A DNA stretch of 64,000 nt, from the NCBI RefSeq assembly GCF_000170915.1, contig NZ_ABCT01000001.1, positions 1 through 64,000 on the forward strand, read 5' to 3'. Source of the DNA: Limnobacter sp. MED105 (lineage in GTDB: Bacteria > Pseudomonadota > Gammaproteobacteria > Burkholderiales > Burkholderiaceae_B). Positions 16,706-24,878 of the stretch are shown one piece after another; within the stretch, counting starts at the first letter, position 1; the number at the start of each line of letters is the position of its first letter. The notes below the pieces were generated by a model. It did no database searches and was not told the DNA's origin. It saw only the letters and a list, made by a program, of their open reading frames with translations. The position numbers and the translations under genes are program-made.

Positions 16706-17197
16706 TTAAAACAAACCCATGGCCAGGCCACTTGCAAATGCAGCGCCCAACTCATGGCAACGCTGTAAATCGGCTCGGTTAATTGTTTTGCTTGCCAGTA
16801 TTTGTTCGGGCGTTTGTGCGTGGGTGCATACAATGTGTGGCGGCGCCATTTCCGTTAAACGCCACCCCGTGGCAATGCGCTGAATTTGCTTCACAGCGCC
16901 CTGCCCGTCGCTGCCGGCGCACACCAACACGGTGTAGGGCCGCCCATTGATTTGATCCAGCGCTGCATAGTAGGTGCGGTCGAAAAAGTCTTTCATCAAA
17001 CCCGCCATGCTGCCCAAGGTTTCAGGGGCAATGAACACATAGCCGTGCGCATTCAACACATGTTCAGCGGTTGTGTCACTGGCATTCAAAAGCAAGGTAC
17101 TTGTGTTGGGTTCAGTGCCCGCACCTTCAGCCACCGCCTGGGCCATGGCTTTGGAACCGCCGGTGATGGAGTGATAGGTGATGAGGAGGGTTTTCAT
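16706..17197 (-). CDS. Flavodoxin-like FMN protein / NAD(P)H-dependent reductase
   Basis: 163 residues with a flavodoxin fold. The phosphate-binding loop TYHSITGGSKAMAQ is near the N-terminus, followed by GYVFIAPETLGSMAGLMKDF, which contacts FMN in this family. Probably an electron-transfer or quinone/nitro-reductase type flavoprotein. It is followed upstream by a MerR-type regulator on the same strand (56 bp gap), so the two may share control. Partner and substrate unknown. Confidence 0.83.
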   Translation of the reverse strand: MKTLLITYHSITGGSKAMAQAVAEGAGTEPNTSTLLLNASDTTAEHVLNAHGYVFIAPETLGSMAGLMKDFFDRTYYAALDQINGRPYTVLVCAGSDGQGAVKQIQRIATGWRLTEMAPPHIVCTHAQTPEQILASKTINRADLQRCHELGAAFASGLAMGLF

Positions 17198-17252
17198 GGC
17201 TCAAGCACCCAATAGGCGACGAGCAAGATAATCATTCGATACGCTGATTAAG

Positions 17253-17666
17253 TTAATCAAAGTTCAAAATTCCCATATTTCGCAAAATGCGATCCGCGTT
17301 GTCATCGCAATCCATGTCTTCAGGTTTGCTCTCGATCAAATGAATCATGTTTTGCAACTGCGACTTGCCTTGGGCCAACTTCAATTCCATGGCCTCGATG
17401 TCGGCCACTTTCTTTTTCAGCATACCCACCAGCTCTTCATGCTTCCAGTGGCTTAAATTACCGGGCATCACCTGCCGTATCTCGTCCAAGGTAAAGCCTG
17501 TTTGTTGGGCGTTGGCAATGATGTTCAAGACAGCCACTGCTTCGAGTGGGTACTCACGGTAGCCATTCGACTTTCGGCTTACCGCGGTAATTAAACCCTT
17601 CGATTCGTAAAACCGGATGGTTGCCGCGGACAATCCGCTACGCCTGGCCAATTCGCCAATTTTCAT
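17253..17666 (-). CDS. MerR-family transcriptional regulator
   Basis: 137 residues. The N-terminal winged helix carries ELARRSGLSAATIRFYESKGLI and SNGYREYP, the MerR signature, followed by a long dimerisation coiled coil (about 80-118). The C-terminal effector part contains a lone cysteine in MDCDDNADR, not a clear metal-binding set. It is divergent from an Old Yellow Enzyme gene, and both promoters show the long 19-bp spacer typical of MerR targets, so it probably controls both. A redox or electrophile signal would fit the enzyme but is inference. Confidence 0.9.
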   Translation of the reverse strand: MKIGELARRSGLSAATIRFYESKGLITAVSRKSNGYREYPLEAVAVLNIIANAQQTGFTLDEIRQVMPGNLSHWKHEELVGMLKKKVADIEAMELKLAQGKSQLQNMIHLIESKPEDMDCDDNADRILRNMGILNFD

Positions 17667-17701
17667 GGGGATCGTGTCCTGTCAAAGATACTCGCTTCGT
17701 C

Positions 17702-17732
17702 AGTTTAAGGTTGTAGTGGACTTGAAGGTCAA
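17702..17732 (-). promoter_or_regulatory. MerR-type promoter of the MerR gene (19-bp spacer)
   Basis: On the minus strand, TTGACC (17732-17727) and TAAACT (17707-17702) are separated by 19 bp. The spacer begins TTCAAGTCCACT, resembling the spacer of the divergent promoter. The MerR start is 36 bp downstream. Over-long spacers are the hallmark of promoters activated by MerR-family proteins. Confidence 0.65.
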
Positions 17733-17770
17733 TGAACTCTGATCACCTGTCGTTTTTTTACTCCGGGGTA

Positions 17771-17801
17771 TTGACCCTCAAGTTCACTTTAAGCTTATTG
17801 T
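17771..17801 (+). promoter_or_regulatory. MerR-type promoter of the Old Yellow Enzyme gene (19-bp spacer)
   Basis: TTGACC (17771-17776) and TATTGT (17796-17801) are separated by 19 bp. The spacer holds CTCAAGTTCACTTTAAG, an imperfect dyad resembling SoxR/MerR-family operators. The OYE start codon is 29 bp downstream. This is sequence evidence for regulation by the divergent MerR protein. Confidence 0.7.
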
Positions 17802-17829
17802 TTGCTCCATTGCAACCCTGGAGAACAAC

Positions 17830-19059
17830 ATGAGCCTCTTCACCACCTTCACGCTACCGAACGGTTTACAGCTTCCCAACCGCTTGGCCAAAGCCGCTAT
17901 GGAAGAAAATCTGGCCAACTCCGACCAAGCTCCTTCCGAACAATTGATTCGCCTTTACGGCGCGTGGGCTACGGGTGGCGTGGGCTTGATGATCACAGGC
18001 AATGTAATGGTTGATCGCCGAGCAATGACTGGCCCCGGCGGCGTGGTACTGGAAAACGACGCCCAAGCTGTGCAGTTTGAACGCTGGGCGAAGGCGGCGA
18101 AATCGAATGGTGGGCAAGTGTGGATGCAAATCAACCACCCGGGTCGCCAAATGCCGGCCAATTTGGGGCAGACCACAGTGGCCCCTTCAGAAGTTCCCAT
18201 GGACTTAGGTAACTTCTCTAAGCAATTTACTCCCCCGCGAGAACTAACAGCCAATGAGATTGAAGACGTCAAAAACCGGTTCATCCATGCTGCGGCATTG
18301 GCTGAAAAGTTTGGTTTTGACGGGGTTCAGATTCACGCTGCCCATGGTTATTTGCTCAGCCAGTTCTTGTCACCTATTTCGAACAAGCGCAAAGACCAAT
18401 GGGGTGGCTCAATCGAAAACCGGGCACGCTTGTTGGTTAATGTAGTGAAAGGTATTCGGGCCGCAGTGCGGCCCCAGTTTGCAGTGGCAGTAAAAATAAA
18501 CTCGGCAGACTTTCAACGCGGCGGCTTTAGCGAAGACGATGCCAAGGCCGTTGTTAAAATGCTTAATCCGCTTGGGCTAGACTTGATTGAATTATCCGGC
18601 GGCAGCTACGAAGCACCCGCCATGCAGGGCAGCGCACGCGATGGTCGCACTCTGGCACGCGAGGCTTACTTTCTTGAATTTGCCAAAGATATTGCCACGG
18701 TGGCCACTGTGCCCATCATGGTGACAGGAGGTATACGCCGACAGGCGGTGGCTGAACAGGTGTTGGCCACTGAAGGCATCAGCCTGGTGGGTATCGCCAC
18801 TGCATTGGCGCTGAACCCGAATTTGCCTGATGAGTGGAAACAGGGTCAAGCCAGCGTGCCCGAATTGCGCACCATTAAGTGGAACAACAAGGTGCTGGCC
18901 TCGCTGGCTTATATGGCCATGGTGAAATACCAATTGAACAGGGTCAGCCAGGGCCGTGATCCCAATGCACAGGTAAGCCCGGCATTTGCATTGCTACAAC
19001 AGCAAGTTGGTACGTTCTTCAGGACCAGACAGTACAGAAAGTGGATGATGCAGGAGTAA
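17830..19059 (+). CDS. Old Yellow Enzyme family NADH:flavin oxidoreductase
   Basis: 409-residue FMN-dependent TIM-barrel ene-reductase. Conserved elements are LANRLAKAAMEE near the start, WMQINHPGRQ, the catalytic-site strand IHAAHGYLLSQFLSP, and the family signature NKRKDQWGGSIENRARL. These enzymes reduce activated C=C bonds of electrophiles using NAD(P)H. GGAG lies 7 bases before the ATG. Expression is probably controlled by the divergent MerR regulator through the promoter at 17771-17801. Confidence 0.93.
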   Translation: MSLFTTFTLPNGLQLPNRLAKAAMEENLANSDQAPSEQLIRLYGAWATGGVGLMITGNVMVDRRAMTGPGGVVLENDAQAVQFERWAKAAKSNGGQVWMQINHPGRQMPANLGQTTVAPSEVPMDLGNFSKQFTPPRELTANEIEDVKNRFIHAAALAEKFGFDGVQIHAAHGYLLSQFLSPISNKRKDQWGGSIENRARLLVNVVKGIRAAVRPQFAVAVKINSADFQRGGFSEDDAKAVVKMLNPLGLDLIELSGGSYEAPAMQGSARDGRTLAREAYFLEFAKDIATVATVPIMVTGGIRRQAVAEQVLATEGISLVGIATALALNPNLPDEWKQGQASVPELRTIKWNNKVLASLAYMAMVKYQLNRVSQGRDPNAQVSPAFALLQQQVGTFFRTRQYRKWMMQE

Positions 19060-19075
19060 ATCCACAACCCAACAA

Positions 19076-20077
19076 TCAATACAAATTGTGTTTGTAATCC
19101 AACTGCAGCCCCTTCTCCATAGCACCCGGCAGCGACACCGCTGCCCGCGCTATCTTGGCCTGCAAAGAACCTTCCTTGCTTTGCTTGATATGCGCTTTGA
19201 AAATTTCGGAAGGCACCAAATCCTCGGGCTTTTGTTGGGCGGGCCACAACGCAGAACTCACAATCGCCCCACTTGTAATCATCTGCATTGAAGTTGGCTT
19301 GATGCGTGTAACAAGCAGCGGCTTCTTGCCCTGCACCTCAAATTGCGCTAGCAGGGCCTCATCATCGCAAAGTTCAGCCGTGCCTTTCACCTCCAGCATG
19401 GCGGCGCAACCGGGTACCAATACCAGCAAGGAAACCTCAGGCTGCTCAAGAATATTGCGGAAGCTGTCGATTCGTCGATTGCCGGGGCGATCCGCAAAAT
19501 AAACAAATCCATCGCCCTGTTGAATCAGGAAATTTTCTGGATCGCCTTTGGGGCTTACATCGGCCTGCCCATTTCGATTGATACTGCCCAGCACCAAAAA
19601 ACTGGCCCGCTTGATGAACTGCGAAATTTCTCCCGGTGCTTCGCCGATGTACGTAGGCAGCCAAAAATCTGATCGCCTGAATGACTTGGCGCAGTGCAGG
19701 TAACACTCTTCCACCTGCAGGCTAAGCAGCCCACCTGCAACACCAGAAACCTTGCCATTCACGCGCAGTGTTTCTTCCATGCCGCTGACCATGAAGAGCG
19801 CGCCGAATGACACATCGGGTTTAACCAAATCACCGTTGTCCAGTGCTGCCACAGGCACTGACAATTGCCCAGATTCGATCACCGACACGAAGCCTTGTGC
19901 GCCACCAGCGGCCGTTACATGAATATCACCGGGCTGGCCAAAAGCCAGGAATCCAAAACTGGAATAAGACAACCACCGCAAGGCATGCTCGTCCACATAG
20001 TCGATCACTTTAAGGTCTCGAGGCGCGGGCAACTTGCCCACTCGCTTTTGAACCTGCTCGATGGTGGTCAGCTTCAT
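19076..20077 (-). CDS. PPOX-class FMN-binding flavoprotein
   Basis: About 333 residues. The C-terminal part (about 140-300) is a pyridoxamine-phosphate-oxidase-like split barrel, with VLGSINRNGQADVSPKGDP and FADRPGNRRIDSFRNI, typical of FMN-binding PPOX proteins. The N-terminal 130 residues look like a second, more divergent barrel. ATG 20077 is favoured over the in-frame TTG at 20083 because AAGGGG is 7 bases upstream. It faces the TetR gene across a palindromic operator. Substrate unknown. Confidence 0.8.
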   Translation of the reverse strand: MKLTTIEQVQKRVGKLPAPRDLKVIDYVDEHALRWLSYSSFGFLAFGQPGDIHVTAAGGAQGFVSVIESGQLSVPVAALDNGDLVKPDVSFGALFMVSGMEETLRVNGKVSGVAGGLLSLQVEECYLHCAKSFRRSDFWLPTYIGEAPGEISQFIKRASFLVLGSINRNGQADVSPKGDPENFLIQQGDGFVYFADRPGNRRIDSFRNILEQPEVSLLVLVPGCAAMLEVKGTAELCDDEALLAQFEVQGKKPLLVTRIKPTSMQMITSGAIVSSALWPAQQKPEDLVPSEIFKAHIKQSKEGSLQAKIARAAVSLPGAMEKGLQLDYKHNLY

Positions 20078-20104
20078 ACTCAAACCCCTTCATAAACATT
20101 TGAC

Positions 20105-20120
20105 TTAAACGATCGTTTAA
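20105..20120. promoter_or_regulatory. TetR-type palindromic operator
   Basis: TTAAACGATCGTTTAA is a perfect 16-bp palindrome between the divergent PPOX gene (start 20077) and the TetR gene (start 20160). Its size and position suit autoregulation plus control of the PPOX gene by the adjacent TetR protein. Confidence 0.75.
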
Positions 20121-20159
20121 CTTAATCTTTGGCCGATCATAGCAGCAAACTTCTGAATC

Positions 20160-20759
20160 ATGCAACGAGTCGCCCTTCAAGACAAACGCGAAAATCTTCA
20201 ACAGGCCTTGCTTCGTGTAATCGCCCGTGACGGCATAGAGCAAGCCACAGTTCGCAACATCGCCGCTGAAGCGAACATTAACCCGGCCGCGATCAGTTAT
20301 GCGTTTGCCGGAAAAGACGAACTCATGATGTCCCTGCACCTGGCTTTGCAAGCCGACGTTCATGATGTGATTACTCAAGCAGTAAAAGCCTGCAGCACCA
20401 TTGAAGAAGCCATTGCCAAAATGGCGAAAGCGTATTTTGAACACACGGTGCGCGACCCCGATCGCCAACGCGCCCACATGGAGCTGACCTTGTCTGCATT
20501 GGCCCGTGTTGAATCACGTGAGATCGCCAAAATGCAGTACGAGGGCTATATCAAACAACTGGTTGACGCAGTAAGCCAGCTCGACGACGGCTGTATTTCC
20601 AAGGCAGACATCACAGCAATTGCGCGCCTGGGCCTGGCCATCATGGACGGCGTCATTATTCAGTACCTGAGTACGCACAATCTGTCTGCCTGCAAAAAAA
20701 CCCTGAATTTGGGAATCGCCCTGCTGGTCAACCATTGCAAACTGCTCAAGGAACAATAG
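20160..20759 (+). CDS. TetR-family transcriptional regulator
   Basis: 199 residues. The N-terminal helix-turn-helix has GIEQATVRNIAAEANINPAAISYAF, with F/Y at the recognition-helix end as in TetR proteins. The C-terminal helical domain (about 75-195) binds an unknown ligand. Its stop overlaps the GTG of the amine oxidase gene (TAGTG), so the two are translated as a pair. A perfect operator-like palindrome lies about 40 bp upstream. Confidence 0.9.
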   Translation: MQRVALQDKRENLQQALLRVIARDGIEQATVRNIAAEANINPAAISYAFAGKDELMMSLHLALQADVHDVITQAVKACSTIEEAIAKMAKAYFEHTVRDPDRQRAHMELTLSALARVESREIAKMQYEGYIKQLVDAVSQLDDGCISKADITAIARLGLAIMDGVIIQYLSTHNLSACKKTLNLGIALLVNHCKLLKEQ

Positions 20760-22117
20760 TGGACGCAACGCTTGATGCGGTCGTGATCGGTGCTGGCTTC
20801 AGCGGTTTGAATGCAGCACGCATTCTTCGTGGCGAAGGCAAAAACATCGTGGTGCTGGAGGCGCGCGACCGGGTTGGCGGGCGCACAAAGCACGGCCAAA
20901 TTGCCAGGCTTGACATTGACTTGGGCGGCATGTGGCTGGCGCCAAGCCAGGTTCGACTCGCCGAATTGGCAGACCGCATGAATGTGGGGCGCTACCCCAC
21001 CTACCTTGCAGGCAAATCAGTGCTGACCATGGCAGGAAAAACAGGCTTGGTGAACGGGGAAGACTTCACCGAGTTTCTGACTATTCAGGAGAAAATTCAG
21101 GCCTACCTGCTGCTGCGAAAAATCAACCACCTGCTGTCTGCTCTGGATGAAGTCGACCCCTGGGGCAGCCCACAATCAAAGAAACTCGATTCGACTTCGG
21201 TCGAGATCTGGCTTTGTGAAGCCACACAATCCGAGCGACTTCGTTCGCTGATCCGCGTTATTTGTGCATCCCTTTTCTGCGCCGAAACCTCACAAATTTC
21301 ACTGCTCTTCTTCCTGAACTACCTGAAAGGTGGTGGTGGGCTGGAATCCATGATTTCTGCGGACACCGGGGGAGGACAAAACCTGTTGTTTCACGGGGGC
21401 GTGCACCAAATAGCCAGAAACATGGCGCAGGAACTGGGTTCAGCCTTGCGCTTGAATGAACCTGTGCATTCGATTGATGTAAGCAATGGCATCGCGGTGG
21501 TGAACACACAGTCCGCTCAATTTTGGGCAAAGCGAGTGATTGTCGCAGTGCCCCCTACATTGACCAACAAAATCAATTTCAACCCACCCTTGCCCAGTGC
21601 ACAAACTGCACTGCACACGCGACTCAGCATGGGCAGCGTCATCAAGTTCTGGATTGCTTACCCGACGCCGTTTTGGCGACAGCAAGGGTTCAACGGCAGC
21701 ATTGTTCGCGACGACCGCCCAGCCTCCCCCTGTTTTGATGTTTCTCCTCCGAATAGTGAACTCGGCTTGATTGCAGGTTTTTTCGAGGCCGACCATGCCA
21801 TACACGCAGGCGACTCAAACACATTGCATCGCCGCGAAACCGTCATCGCGATGTTGGCAGCGCATTTCGGTGAACAGGCACTCAAACCTTTGGACTACAT
21901 CGATGTGGATTGGTCTCGAGAGGAATGGTCCAAAGGCTGTTATGGCGCATTTGCGCCGCCCGGGGTAATGTCGCATTACGGCAGTTCGATTCGAACACCA
22001 CACCGTTCGATTCACTGGGCGGGCACAGAAACCGCCACCCAATGGGCAGGCTACATCGAAGGTGCACTTCAAGCAGGCGAACGGGCTGCGCAAGAAGTGT
22101 TGCGGGGGCTTTCTTGA
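20759..22117 (+). CDS. Flavin monoamine oxidase family protein
   Basis: About 452-residue FAD enzyme. The N-terminal Rossmann motif VIGAGFSGLNAARIL is followed by VLEARDRVGGRT, the amine oxidase signature. The C-terminal FAD-binding segment HWAGTETATQWAGYIEGAL is typical of monoamine oxidases. Amine oxidation to an aldehyde with H2O2 release is expected; the substrate is unknown. GTG 20759 is chosen because AAGGA precedes it and it overlaps the TetR stop; a TTG at 20735 is also in frame. Confidence 0.9.
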   Translation: MDATLDAVVIGAGFSGLNAARILRGEGKNIVVLEARDRVGGRTKHGQIARLDIDLGGMWLAPSQVRLAELADRMNVGRYPTYLAGKSVLTMAGKTGLVNGEDFTEFLTIQEKIQAYLLLRKINHLLSALDEVDPWGSPQSKKLDSTSVEIWLCEATQSERLRSLIRVICASLFCAETSQISLLFFLNYLKGGGGLESMISADTGGGQNLLFHGGVHQIARNMAQELGSALRLNEPVHSIDVSNGIAVVNTQSAQFWAKRVIVAVPPTLTNKINFNPPLPSAQTALHTRLSMGSVIKFWIAYPTPFWRQQGFNGSIVRDDRPASPCFDVSPPNSELGLIAGFFEADHAIHAGDSNTLHRRETVIAMLAAHFGEQALKPLDYIDVDWSREEWSKGCYGAFAPPGVMSHYGSSIRTPHRSIHWAGTETATQWAGYIEGALQAGERAAQEVLRGLS

Positions 22118-22129
22118 AAACTTGCCATA

Positions 22130-22972
22130 TTATTCTTCCAGCGCATCAGGATTCTCAATCGCATTCTTCTCAGCAGAGGTAAGGCGTCGTTCTACTTTCT
22201 TCACATCTTCGGCAGGCGGTAAGCTTTCAGGCCGAATACCCCGACTGAGAAGAGTTTTTCGGACTGCCTCGTTGTTGGTTACGTGTTCTTGCGAGATTTG
22301 TTGTTCATGCCCCATGGCCTGCTCACGGGCGTTATGAATGGTAATTTCGGTAGCGAAGTCTTTTGCCTTCAAAATAATGGTGGGTGCGAAATCAGCCAGT
22401 GGGCAATTATCAGGCACTTTCCATTGGGCTTTCATTGCTTTGGTATTTTTACCAAACAACGCGGTGTCTCCCTTGCTTCGTATCAGCGCAAAATTTTCGC
22501 TGCCGCCAGTTTGTTCATAAATAATGTCCGACAACTCTTTCTCTGTTGCAGATAATTTTTTGCGTGCGGTAACTCGTTCCACCTCCAACAGTCTTTGCTC
22601 TATCAACTCAGCCTTTCTGGTTTGAATTGCAAAGTAAGTTTGCGCAAACGCAATTTCCTGTTTTTGCGGATCGCCATTCTGAGCAATCAAGTAGCAGGCG
22701 TATCTTGTCAACATGATGTCACTGATCTCACGCTGGCTTCCTGAGCCAAGTTCAACCATTTTCCTGACATCGGCAAAATGGTTGATGACATCGTGACCGG
22801 ACACGTCACAAGCAGTCTTAGCTTTTGAAATGACATTTAAAAAGTTATCCCACTTGCTATAACCCAATAAATGCTGAACATCTCGGGCTAACCAATACTC
22901 AACCCCATTCTCAGTTGACTGGGCATGACCTTCAAAGCTTTCTGTCAGGTTGTGAATCAAGTCGTTTTTCAT
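22130..22972 (-). CDS. dinD: DinD-like DNA damage-inducible protein
   Basis: About 280 residues matching DinD, an SOS-associated protein of E. coli reported to act on RecA filaments. It has an N-terminal BRO-type domain (YWLARDVQHLLGYSKWDNFLNVI), then the DinD-typical region DIMLTRYACYLIAQNGDP, KQEIAFAQTYFAIQTRK and ALFGKNTKAMK. ATG 22972 with AGGG upstream is preferred to the GTG at 22993, which lies inside the preceding gene. It is the last gene of a lysozyme remnant / LprI-like / DinD cassette. No LexA box was identified. Mobile-element or phage origin is likely. Confidence 0.85.
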   Translation of the reverse strand: MKNDLIHNLTESFEGHAQSTENGVEYWLARDVQHLLGYSKWDNFLNVISKAKTACDVSGHDVINHFADVRKMVELGSGSQREISDIMLTRYACYLIAQNGDPQKQEIAFAQTYFAIQTRKAELIEQRLLEVERVTARKKLSATEKELSDIIYEQTGGSENFALIRSKGDTALFGKNTKAMKAQWKVPDNCPLADFAPTIILKAKDFATEITIHNAREQAMGHEQQISQEHVTNNEAVRKTLLSRGIRPESLPPAEDVKKVERRLTSAEKNAIENPDALEE

Positions 22973-22989
22973 TCTTTTCCCTATCTCTT

Positions 22990-23382
22990 TCACCGTTTAC
23001 TTCCTGTGCATACATCACCCTCAACAACCGGTTCAAGCCATTGCTTCAATGTGGTGATTCGTTCCTGAGTTAAACCCAGCCGCGTGATGCATTGGCACAT
23101 CGGCAAAACCGAACCATAGTCGATAAAACGCTGTGAGGGAAACTGCATGAGCGATTCGGCATCCACGTATTGCACCCACTGTTTTTGACTATTGTTCAGT
23201 GCTGTCAGAAATACCGAATCGTCGCGTTTCCTCTGCTTAATCTGAAGCAGCGTACCTTCCATCTCTGCATTTGCACTTTTGAGCTGTGTACAAAACTCCT
23301 CTTCAACGGTGCTGCTTGCGAAGGCCCAAGATGGCACCGAGAAAAATCCGAGAAAAACAAGCTTGAACATCAACTTATTCAT
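22990..23382 (-). CDS. LprI/DUF1311-like exported protein, putative lysozyme inhibitor
   Basis: 130 residues with a signal peptide (about 1-22). The mature part contains cysteines and the segment ALNNSQKQWVQYVDAES, which resembles the core of LprI-type lysozyme inhibitors (DUF1311), where a Q-x-x-W helix is conserved. Its ATG lies inside the end of the lysozyme-like gene (8-nt overlap), so it belongs with a muramidase-like gene. An immunity or inhibitor role is an attractive inference but unproven. Confidence 0.65.
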   Translation of the reverse strand: MNKLMFKLVFLGFFSVPSWAFASSTVEEEFCTQLKSANAEMEGTLLQIKQRKRDDSVFLTALNNSQKQWVQYVDAESLMQFPSQRFIDYGSVLPMCQCITRLGLTQERITTLKQWLEPVVEGDVCTGSKR

Positions 23383-23699
23383 TTACCTTTCCTTCAAACA
23401 AGTCAGCCTCTCTTAGTCTGCGTCTGGTAAGACCCGACAATATTTTCCCCCCAGCGCGGTCATATCGCTTCATACATGCAGGTAGCATGCCCAACATCGA
23501 GAAAAAATAATTCATCACCACTTGATTTGGATATTCCTTTCGCGAACTGCTTTTCGTTCTCTCTTCCATCACATAGACCGCGATGAACCAAGTGTCCCCA
23601 ACCGACGGTGCAATGCCCAGCTCCATCAGTGTCATACAGTTTGGCTCGAAACTGCTCAAAATCCTGAATCAACTTTTTACCTTTATCGCCCAACTTCAT
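23375..23699 (-). pseudogene. Phage-type (GH24) lysozyme, internally deleted and frameshifted
   Basis: The first reading frame (start ATG 23699, with GAGGGG upstream) begins MKLGDKGKKLIQDFEQFRAK and continues through CTVGWGHLVHRG, the catalytic N-lobe of GH24 lysozymes (Glu in DFEQ, Asp and Thr downstream). It runs to a stop at 23460. The other frame then supplies the family's C-terminal end, AGGKILSGLTRRRLREADLF, up to 23375. Roughly 50 residues of the normal middle are missing, so the gene is probably dead. Its end overlaps the LprI-like start. Confidence 0.75.
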
Positions 23700-23860
23700 A
23701 AATTCCCCCCTCAAAATTGCCAGTATCCAAATTCCTCTGTCAAAGGCAAAAATGAGGTCCCGCCTGCCATTCCGGGGGCTATCCCACACTTCCCAATCAG
23801 CGTAGACTGATTTACAAAATAATCAAAAAAGTTGTCAACACACCTCAGGAAGTAGAGCCC

Positions 23861-24475
23861 ATGGACACAATGCCTCAAGAACCCACACCCAAAGACTTCT
23901 CGGACAAGTTCGCCAAGTCGCTGACCATGTTTTTTCGCTGGTTCGCCGACACTTTCTTTGCCAAACGCTACGGTCACCGGGCGGTCATTCTGGAAACAGT
24001 GGCGGGTGTACCGGGCATGGTGGCTGGCATGTGGATTCACCTGAAAAGCTTGCGGAAAATGAAAACCGGCTACGGCCCCACCATTCGAACCCTGCTTGAA
24101 GAGGCCGAGAACGAACGCATGCATTTGATGATTTTCATTGAAATTGCAAAGCCCAGCGTGGGCGAGCGGCTGTTGGTGTTGTTTGCCCAGCTGGTGTTTT
24201 GGCACTTCTATTTCATACTGTATGTGTTCTTCCCGAAAACTGCGCACCGCATGGTGGGCTACTTCGAGAACCAGGCAGTGGTCAGTTACACCGACTACCT
24301 GGCGGAAATTGATGCAGGGCGAATTGAAAACATTGCTGCACCAAAAATTGCAATCGACTATTACAAACTACCCGCTGACGCGAAGTTGCGCGATGTGGTC
24401 ATTGCCGTGAGAAATGACGAACAAGGCCACGCCGACGTGAATCATGAAATGGCCGATCATCCGCTGCTGGTATAG
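23861..24475 (+). CDS. Alternative oxidase (cyanide-insensitive ubiquinol oxidase)
   Basis: 204 residues with the di-iron ligand pattern of AOX: ILETVAGVPG, EEAENERMH, FENQAVVSYTDYL and RNDEQGHADVNH. The last is a variant of the common RADExxH box that keeps the ligand Glu and His. It oxidises ubiquinol and reduces oxygen to water without pumping protons. Two hydrophobic helices anchor it to the membrane face. Shorter than plant AOX because the N-terminal extension is absent. Upstream, TGATT-N8-AATCA (23808-23825) is a weak dyad of unknown meaning. Confidence 0.92.
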   Translation: MDTMPQEPTPKDFSDKFAKSLTMFFRWFADTFFAKRYGHRAVILETVAGVPGMVAGMWIHLKSLRKMKTGYGPTIRTLLEEAENERMHLMIFIEIAKPSVGERLLVLFAQLVFWHFYFILYVFFPKTAHRMVGYFENQAVVSYTDYLAEIDAGRIENIAAPKIAIDYYKLPADAKLRDVVIAVRNDEQGHADVNHEMADHPLLV

Positions 24476-24477
24476 CC

Positions 24478-24807
24478 TCAGCCAATCGCCTTCTCCTGAT
24501 TCAAGCGAATCAGAAGGTACACAGCAAACCCGGTGGCAACACCGGGCACCACGCCCAGCAGCAAGGCAACCCAGCCATGGCGTATGCCTTTCACCTTCGC
24601 CTCGTACATCACCCACACGGCCAACACAGCCCAGGTGAAGAAAATGTCCATGGCATAACCTGACGCATAGGGGTTTACAAACCCACCGGCGAATGCGCCC
24701 ACAATGTCGGGGTTCTCGATAAACGGCGGAATACATACCAAGGCAAAGGCCACTGCAAAAGCCACAGCCAGCACAATCAGGAATCTGCGATACGCCTGTG
24801 TTCCCAT
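24478..24807 (-). CDS. DUF2834 membrane protein
   Basis: 109 residues with three membrane spans: an N-terminal span, one around FFTWAVLAVWVMYEAKVKG and one near the C-terminus. The central segment NPYASGYAMDIFFTW followed by a basic loop matches DUF2834. Function unknown. It converges with the alternative oxidase gene two bases away, and the two stops face each other. Confidence 0.7.
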   Translation of the reverse strand: MGTQAYRRFLIVLAVAFAVAFALVCIPPFIENPDIVGAFAGGFVNPYASGYAMDIFFTWAVLAVWVMYEAKVKGIRHGWVALLLGVVPGVATGFAVYLLIRLNQEKAIG

Positions 24808-24878
24808 AAAATTCGAGCCCCTTTCTTAGTCATCACGATTTCACTACTATATCCCCACCGCATTCAACCACACGCCAC

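Noticed and set aside
23460-23699. Intact short lysozyme
   Set aside because: The frame holds only the N-lobe. The C-terminal end of the same family continues in another frame, so this is a remnant, not a complete enzyme.
23711-24247. 178-codon minus-strand frame opposite the alternative oxidase
   Set aside because: It is the antisense shadow of a clear alternative oxidase gene, with no domain and no ribosome site.
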